NCBI GenBank assembly: GCA_900754085.1
Contig: CAAEBO010000067.1
Location: forward strand, 1 to 8,893
DNA from: Clostridia bacterium
GTDB taxonomy: Bacteria; Bacillota; Clostridia; TANB77; CAG-508
Direction: 5' to 3'
DNA: 8,893 nucleotides
The notes beneath the pieces were generated by a model. That model had not been told where the DNA came from, did no database searches, and saw only the letters and a list, made by a program, of their open reading frames with translations. The position numbers and the translations under genes were made by a program. Every line of letters starts with the position of its first letter. The first letter of the stretch is position 1. Below, piece after piece: positions 5,002-8,893 of this stretch.

Positions 5002-5586
5002 ATGATAGTAAAAGAACCTAAATTTGAAATTTCCGCTGTTGGTCCAAAACAATACCCTTCAACAAATTTACCGGAAGTTGTATTAGTTGGAAAATCTAAT
5101 GTTGGAAAATCTTCGTTTATAAATACTTTAATTAATCGAAAGAAATTAGCAAAAACCAGTAGCGCCCCTGGAAAAACACGACAAATTAATTTTTACAATA
5201 TTGATTCTAAATTTTATTTTGTAGATTTACCTGGTTATGGCTACAGCAAAATGTCTAAAAAGGAACAAGTAATTGTAGGAAATTTTATAGAAGAATATTT
5301 GCATAAAAGAAAACAAATTTCACTAATAATATTTTTGGTTGATATAAGACATAAGCCTACAGAAAATGATAAACTTATGTACAATTATATAATTAGTAGT
5401 AAAATTCCATTTATAATTATAGCTAATAAAGCAGATAAAATTGCTGTAACTAAGGTTGATAAAGCTAAAGATGATATACAATCTGTTTTAAATCCTATTG
5501 GTGATATTACTACTTTGCCTTTTTCTTCTGAACGAAAAATTTATACAGAAACTGTATGGAAAGAAATAGAAAAATATATATCTTAG
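5002..5586 (+). CDS. engB: ribosome biogenesis GTPase YsxC/EngB
   Basis: This essential GTPase takes part in late assembly of the 50S ribosomal subunit. At 194 aa it has the family's usual length. G1 is GKSNVGKS (30-37), a G2-region threonine lies in APGKTRQINF (55-64), G3 is DLPGYG (75-80, with the family-typical GYGYSK), G4 is NKAD (142-145) and G5 is FSSE (174-177). All nucleotide-binding elements are intact. The ATG follows an AAGGAG site 7 bases upstream. It sits 59 bases after serS with no terminator between them, so it is probably part of the same transcript and partly under T-box control. A hairpin terminator lies downstream. Confidence 0.96.
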   Translation: MIVKEPKFEISAVGPKQYPSTNLPEVVLVGKSNVGKSSFINTLINRKKLAKTSSAPGKTRQINFYNIDSKFYFVDLPGYGYSKMSKKEQVIVGNFIEEYLHKRKQISLIIFLVDIRHKPTENDKLMYNYIISSKIPFIIIANKADKIAVTKVDKAKDDIQSVLNPIGDITTLPFSSERKIYTETVWKEIEKYIS

Positions 5587-5622
5587 TCTCTCTTAAGTAT
5601 ATATTTGTACTACAGCAAAATC

Positions 5623-5657
5623 GTCGAGTTTTACTTTATTGTAAACCTCGACTATCT
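5623..5657. terminator. terminator between convergent engB and the 327-aa gene
   Basis: GTCGAG (5623-5628) pairs with CTCGAC (5647-5652), and inside a single mismatch TTTAC (5630-5634) pairs with GTAAA (5641-5645) around a 6-base loop. The T-run is short on both sides (TATCTTT on plus, GATTTTG on minus). It serves both converging genes. Confidence 0.65.
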
Positions 5658-5677
5658 TTATATGCTAACTTAACATA

Positions 5678-6661
5678 TTAACGTACAGAATAAATTGCAC
5701 TTTCCCCTTTCTCCTGTGTTTTTATTACTATATTTTCACTAACAGCTTGTTCAATTGTATTGCAAAGTTCCTCATCTCTCATAGAAATTTCATATCTAAT
5801 CGTTTCTTTCGTTTGAGGTTTACCTTTAAAGAATAAAAACGCCCACAAACTCCATTTTGGAGAAATATAATATCTTCCATCTTTATATGCTTCATCAAAT
5901 GTTATTATTTCCAATTCGCTTAGTTTCCTTATTATCTGGGTTAAAATTTCTTGAGCTTCTCCTACAAATTTTTTCTGCGCTAAATTTACTAAAAAATTTC
6001 TTTTGATTGGAAAAATGTATTTTAATACGTCTAAATTTTTTTCTTGTGAAAATAGTTCTTTCATTACTTTTAGCTGATTTTCTACACTTAATGTAGCAGA
6101 ACCAGTCGCTTCTTCTTGATCCGGCTCTTCTTCCTCTTTTGTAGGAATCTCGGATTCTTCTTGAATTTGTTCTGCTTCAAGTTTGCTTTCTGTGTTCTCT
6201 TGTGGTATTTTGTATCCATATTTTTTGTCATCTGTCTTAATTAAAAAGTTACTTTCCATGTATATTCTTCTTATACTACCAGCAACAGTTTGATATTTAA
6301 GACCTGTAATGTCAGCTACTTCTTTTATTGAAAAAACCTTACCTTCGTTTTCTTTAAAAAATTCATACATAATTTCTCTTAGCGGTTTGATTGTTTCCTT
6401 CTCTTCTGTTGAAGATACATTCGTACTTTCTACATTTGGCACATTCTTATCTGTAGCATTTGCTTCTTCTTCGTATTCAAATGTAACTTCACTAACAAGA
6501 TTTTGTTTTAATAAACCTAAAAAGGTTTCGATTACTTCAACCTCCTTTAAGTTTCCAATAATTAGCTCACCATTTACGCAAATATTTAAATTTCTAACAT
6601 CAAATAATTGATTTAATATTACATTTTGTGCATTTTGGTTCCGACTTAAAATTTTAATCAT
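5678..6661 (-). CDS. unknown 327-aa protein with central winged-helix-like domain
   Basis: The ATG (6659-6661) follows an AAAGGAG site at about 6 bases. I do not recognise the family. Visible organisation: an N-terminal alpha/beta segment (1-65, IKILSRNQN...ICVNGELIIG...VIETFLGLL); an acidic, Thr/Ser-rich linker (66-90); and a winged-helix-like segment (92-152). In that segment, REIMYEFFKENEGKVFSI-KEVADITGLKYQTVAGSIRRI reads as helix, strand, helix and recognition helix, followed by a wing NFLIKTDDKKYGYKI. A second highly acidic linker follows (153-190, EEEEPDQEEA), then a C-terminal mostly helical domain (193-327) with a Trp/Phe-rich patch PKWSLWAFLFFKG (268-280). There is no membrane segment or signal peptide. 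Flexible acidic linkers joining DNA-binding-like and other domains suggest a DNA-associated regulatory or scaffold protein, which is inference. It stands alone, convergent to engB. Confidence 0.8.
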   Translation of the reverse strand: MIKILSRNQNAQNVILNQLFDVRNLNICVNGELIIGNLKEVEVIETFLGLLKQNLVSEVTFEYEEEANATDKNVPNVESTNVSSTEEKETIKPLREIMYEFFKENEGKVFSIKEVADITGLKYQTVAGSIRRIYMESNFLIKTDDKKYGYKIPQENTESKLEAEQIQEESEIPTKEEEEPDQEEATGSATLSVENQLKVMKELFSQEKNLDVLKYIFPIKRNFLVNLAQKKFVGEAQEILTQIIRKLSELEIITFDEAYKDGRYYISPKWSLWAFLFFKGKPQTKETIRYEISMRDEELCNTIEQAVSENIVIKTQEKGESAIYSVR

Positions 6662-6837
6662 AATATTCTCCTTTTATAAAATCACAGTTAACGGGTTACA
6701 ACTTTTAATGTACATCATCCTTTCTTTTAATAAATTTTTATCTAAAGATTAGTCAAACTTAGAAGTCTTAAATATTTTAGCATATTTAGGCTCTTTTCTC
6801 AAGTAAAAAGTCGTTGATAAGTTTTCTTTTGCGCAAA

Positions 6838-6884
6838 AAAATGAAAGTAAGCCATAATTATTTTTGGTCTACTTTCATTTTTTA
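6838..6884. terminator. bidirectional terminator downstream of the sortase-DUF951 pair
   Basis: AATGAAAGTA (6840-6849) pairs perfectly with TACTTTCATT (6870-6879). Beyond one mismatch, GCCA (6851-6854) pairs with TGGT (6865-6868) around a 10-base loop. Runs of A on the left and T on the right make it effective on both strands. On the minus strand it ends the DUF951 transcript. Confidence 0.85.
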
Positions 6885-6906
6885 TCTTTAGAAATAAATC
6901 TAAATA

Positions 6907-7083
6907 TTAATTCATTTTTTTAGTTATCATTTTTAGAGCTTTTTGCCTTTCTACTAATATGAAGTGTCCACATCCTTCACATTTTAAGCCAAAGTCTATA
7001 CCCACTCTTGTTATTTTCCATAATTTACTTCCACATGGATGTGGTTTTTTTGTTCTTACTATGTCTCCTACATTATATTCCAT
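6907..7083 (-). CDS. DUF951 family small protein, 58 aa
   Basis: This small cytoplasmic protein has the clear DUF951 pattern: MEYNVGDIVRTKKPHPCGS at the N-terminus, then WKITRVGIDFGLKCEGCGH (residues 22-40). Cys17, Cys35 and Cys38, with His15 or His40, form a likely zinc-ribbon-type metal site. The family is widespread in Firmicutes and has no established function. The ATG (7081-7083) overlaps the stop of the sortase gene as TAATG, and its GAGGTG ribosome binding site is formed by the last sortase codons, so its translation depends on sortase translation. The C-terminus (residues 46-58) is a basic tail. A bidirectional terminator follows 28 bases after its stop. Confidence 0.9.
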   Translation of the reverse strand: MEYNVGDIVRTKKPHPCGSKLWKITRVGIDFGLKCEGCGHFILVERQKALKMITKKMN

Positions 7084-7826
7084 TATAACACCTCTGTAGC
7101 TTTTACTATTACTCTTTCTTTTGAATCATCTGTACAAGTTATTAATGTAATATCTTTTCTTCCATTTGTTAATGGACTTGTTGGGGTCATATCTTCTTCT
7201 GTAACATTATATTTATTATATACAGTATATTTTACTGTTCTTCCTTTGGTATCTGTAATCTCTATTATATCTCCATTAGTAAGCGTTGGAACTTTACTAA
7301 AGAATTTTTTGTTTCTATAATTATGACCTGCTATGCAAAAATTTCCTACTTCGTTTGGATCACAACCCCAAAATTTCGTTGGTGCTTTTTTTAACAATTC
7401 TTCTGTAGTTTCTGAAAGAATTGGATAATATATATTAATCTTTGGAATTCTAATAGTTGCTATTGGTTTATATACATTTCCATCTGAAGTTACAAATTCT
7501 TTTGCTAATACACTTTTTGTTTCTTCATCTATTTTTTCGTTTGCAACATCTGCGTCCTCTGCTATAGTATTTACATCATTATTTAGCATTACTACTAATT
7601 TGTCTTGAGTTTTTGTTGTTTGGTCTTCTCCAATTATATTAGCTTGTGCTAATATATCTTGCGAAACAGCTTCATCTTTGTTTTTATTATATTCTGCATA
7701 TATGTAATAAGAAGATAAGACACAAACTACTATAAGTGAAATAAAAAATTCGAATTTGTAAACTTTCTTTTTTCGCTTTATTTCCGGTGTTATATATAAT
7801 TTTTCTGTAACCAGAATTTGATTCAT
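7083..7826 (-). CDS. sortase, class D-like transpeptidase
   Basis: This membrane-anchored cysteine transpeptidase cuts LPxTG-like sorting signals and attaches surface proteins to the cell wall. The 247-aa product has a basic cytoplasmic N-terminus (1-24), one membrane helix (about 27-44), an extracytoplasmic acidic linker (50-115) and the sortase barrel (117-247). The catalytic triad is complete: His168 in CIAGHNYR, Cys231 in TLITCTDDSKER and Arg238. The TLITC context and IRIPKINIYYPIL strand look like class D enzymes, but class E cannot be excluded from sequence alone. The ATG follows GGGAGG at 6 bases. No LPxTG substrate gene is in the window, so it is probably a housekeeping or unlinked sortase. 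Its stop overlaps the DUF951 start. Confidence 0.93.
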   Translation of the reverse strand: MNQILVTEKLYITPEIKRKKKVYKFEFFISLIVVCVLSSYYIYAEYNKNKDEAVSQDILAQANIIGEDQTTKTQDKLVVMLNNDVNTIAEDADVANEKIDEETKSVLAKEFVTSDGNVYKPIATIRIPKINIYYPILSETTEELLKKAPTKFWGCDPNEVGNFCIAGHNYRNKKFFSKVPTLTNGDIIEITDTKGRTVKYTVYNKYNVTEEDMTPTSPLTNGRKDITLITCTDDSKERVIVKATEVL

Positions 7827-7858
7827 GTTTACCTCCCTTTCTTCGTTTATACAAAATT

Positions 7859-7887
7859 ATTATATCATTTTAATATATCTTTGGCAA
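7859..7887 (-). promoter_or_regulatory. promoter of the sortase-DUF951 operon
   Basis: TTGCCA (7882-7887, five of six) and a perfect TATAAT (7859-7864) are 17 bases apart on the minus strand, about 33 bases before the sortase start. The pair is therefore transcribed independently of rsmA. Confidence 0.75.
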
Positions 7888-7918
7888 TAATAATTAATAT
7901 ACTAAATTATTAATTTTT

Positions 7919-8770
7919 TTAATAGAGTTCATTCGCAATATTTGCAAAATCTTCAATTGTTAATTTCTCACTTCTTATTTTTTCATCTATATTAAGTTTA
8001 TGTAATATATTTAATAAATCTTCTTTACTAGATATTCCATTGTTTGTTAACGAATTCATTAATGTCTTCCTTCTTTGCAAAAACGCAACTTTTATTAAGT
8101 TAAAAAATTCTTTTTCATTTTTAACAGATACAGGTGGATTATTCCTAATTTCTATTTTTATTACTTCAGATGTTACAGAAGGTTCTGGTATAAAAGATGT
8201 TTTTGGTACTTCTAAAATTTTTTCAGTTTTTCCATAATAATATACTGTATATGTTATTGCACCTGTGTTCTTACCTCCTGGTATTTCGGCTAATCTATCT
8301 GCAACTTCTTTTTGAATCATTACAGTTATACTATCTACCATTACTTTATTCTCTAATAGCTTCATTATTATTGGAGTTGTTATATAGTATGGTAAATTAG
8401 CTACAATCTTAGCACTTTTTAGATTATATTCTTTTTTTGCTATATTTATAATTTTATCTAAGTCAACTTTTAATATATCATTATTTATAACTTCAAAATT
8501 TTTATATAAAAAAAATCTATCTTCTAAAATTTTTATCATTCTTTCATCTAATTCTACACAAATAACTCTTCCTGCTTTTTCTAATAAATATTTTGTAAGT
8601 GTGCCAAGACCTGGCCCTATTTCTATTACCAAATCATCTTTTCCTATGTTAGATTTTTCTATTGCTGTTTCTATAACATTTTCATCTATTAAAAAATTTT
8701 GTCCTAAATTTTTATTTGCTTTTATATTATATTTTTCCATTAAAAATTTTGTTTCATTATATAAATTCAT
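7919..8770 (-). CDS. rsmA: 16S rRNA (adenine1518-N6/adenine1519-N6)-dimethyltransferase
   Basis: RsmA (KsgA) dimethylates two adjacent adenines in the 3'-terminal hairpin of 16S rRNA during 30S assembly, using S-adenosylmethionine. Loss gives kasugamycin resistance. The 283-aa length is typical. Visible motifs are NLGQNFL (21-27), the SAM-binding EIGPGLGTLT (50-59), the acidic loop-2 VELDERM (72-78), the catalytic NLPYYITTP (125-133), the IPEPSVTS segment (194-201) and FLQRRKTLMNSL (230-241). All are intact. The ATG (8768-8770) follows a GGAGAG site about 5 bases upstream. A promoter with consensus hexamers lies close upstream. Downstream there is no convincing terminator before the sortase promoter. 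Confidence 0.96.
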   Translation of the reverse strand: MNLYNETKFLMEKYNIKANKNLGQNFLIDENVIETAIEKSNIGKDDLVIEIGPGLGTLTKYLLEKAGRVICVELDERMIKILEDRFFLYKNFEVINNDILKVDLDKIINIAKKEYNLKSAKIVANLPYYITTPIIMKLLENKVMVDSITVMIQKEVADRLAEIPGGKNTGAITYTVYYYGKTEKILEVPKTSFIPEPSVTSEVIKIEIRNNPPVSVKNEKEFFNLIKVAFLQRRKTLMNSLTNNGISSKEDLLNILHKLNIDEKIRSEKLTIEDFANIANELY

Positions 8771-8803
8771 ATTTTCTCTCCATTTTCTAAGAATTTCCTT
8801 TAT

Positions 8804-8833
8804 ATTATAGCAACTATGCTAGAATTATGTCAA
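8804..8833 (-). promoter_or_regulatory. promoter of rsmA
   Basis: Perfect TTGACA (8828-8833) and TATAAT (8804-8809) hexamers are separated by 18 bases on the minus strand. The transcript would have a leader of about 27 bases before the rsmA start. Confidence 0.8.
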
Positions 8834-8893
8834 ATTCTTTATTTAAAAATATATATTCTTATTGATTTTACAAAATACTTAATATAAAATATA

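Noticed and set aside
6674..6715. 13-residue leader peptide frame (MYIKSCNPLTVIL) upstream of the 327-aa gene on the minus strand
   Set aside because: The AAAGG is too close to the ATG for good initiation, there is no run of regulatory codons and no attenuator hairpin follows.
6727..6756. TTGACT with a weak -10 about 17 bases away, upstream of the 327-aa gene on the minus strand
   Set aside because: The -10 (TTATTA-like) is poor, so I could not support a specific promoter there, although the gene must have one in this region.
7888..7912. Inverted repeat TAATAATT/AATTATTA between rsmA and the sortase gene
   Set aside because: The stem is only A and T, with a 9-base loop and no T-run, so it is too weak to call a terminator and is expected by chance in such AT-rich DNA.

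Overview
The window comes from an AT-rich Gram-positive bacterium, most likely a member of the Clostridia. The evidence is strong AGGAGG-type ribosome binding sites, good sigma-A promoters, a T-box riboswitch, a class D-like sortase, a DUF951 protein and a Firmicutes-style LexA. It mixes ordinary housekeeping genes with a left part full of small accessory genes. I see no RNA genes, CRISPR array, insertion sequence or complete mobile element.

Layout: positions 1-2910 are all minus-strand. Reading along that strand, they hold (a) a 76-aa membrane-anchored coiled-coil protein (2680-2910) whose codon use differs from its neighbours, bounded by its own promoter and a bidirectional terminator; (b) two overlapping small acidic helical genes (1882-2545), followed by a small membrane/coiled-coil frame (1624-1827) with a puzzling missing start; (c) lexA (827-1468) with a promoter overlapped by a 19-bp palindrome, followed by a 61-aa unknown; and (d) a 108-aa unknown whose stop overlaps the ribosome binding site of an Rpn/PD-(D/E)XK nuclease-family gene that runs off the left edge.

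Positions 3060-5586 are a plus-strand translation block: promoter, serine T-box leader (specifier UCU, canonical T-box sequence and terminator), a DUF1653 gene, serS and the ribosome-assembly GTPase gene engB (ysxC). The SerRS has motif sequences that look closer to those of archaeal-type enzymes than to the usual Firmicutes SerRS, yet it sits under a typical bacterial T-box. This is the most interesting observation about a known gene.

Positions 5623-8893 are minus-strand again. A bidirectional terminator separates engB from a convergent 327-aa unknown with a central winged-helix-like segment flanked by acidic linkers. Upstream of that is a sortase-DUF951 pair with overlapping stop/start (TAATG), and rsmA/ksgA with consensus promoter hexamers near the right edge. 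I found no clear new multi-gene system. The best candidates for new biology are the 327-aa winged-helix protein, the small-gene cluster at 1624-2545 and the 61-aa gene just after lexA.
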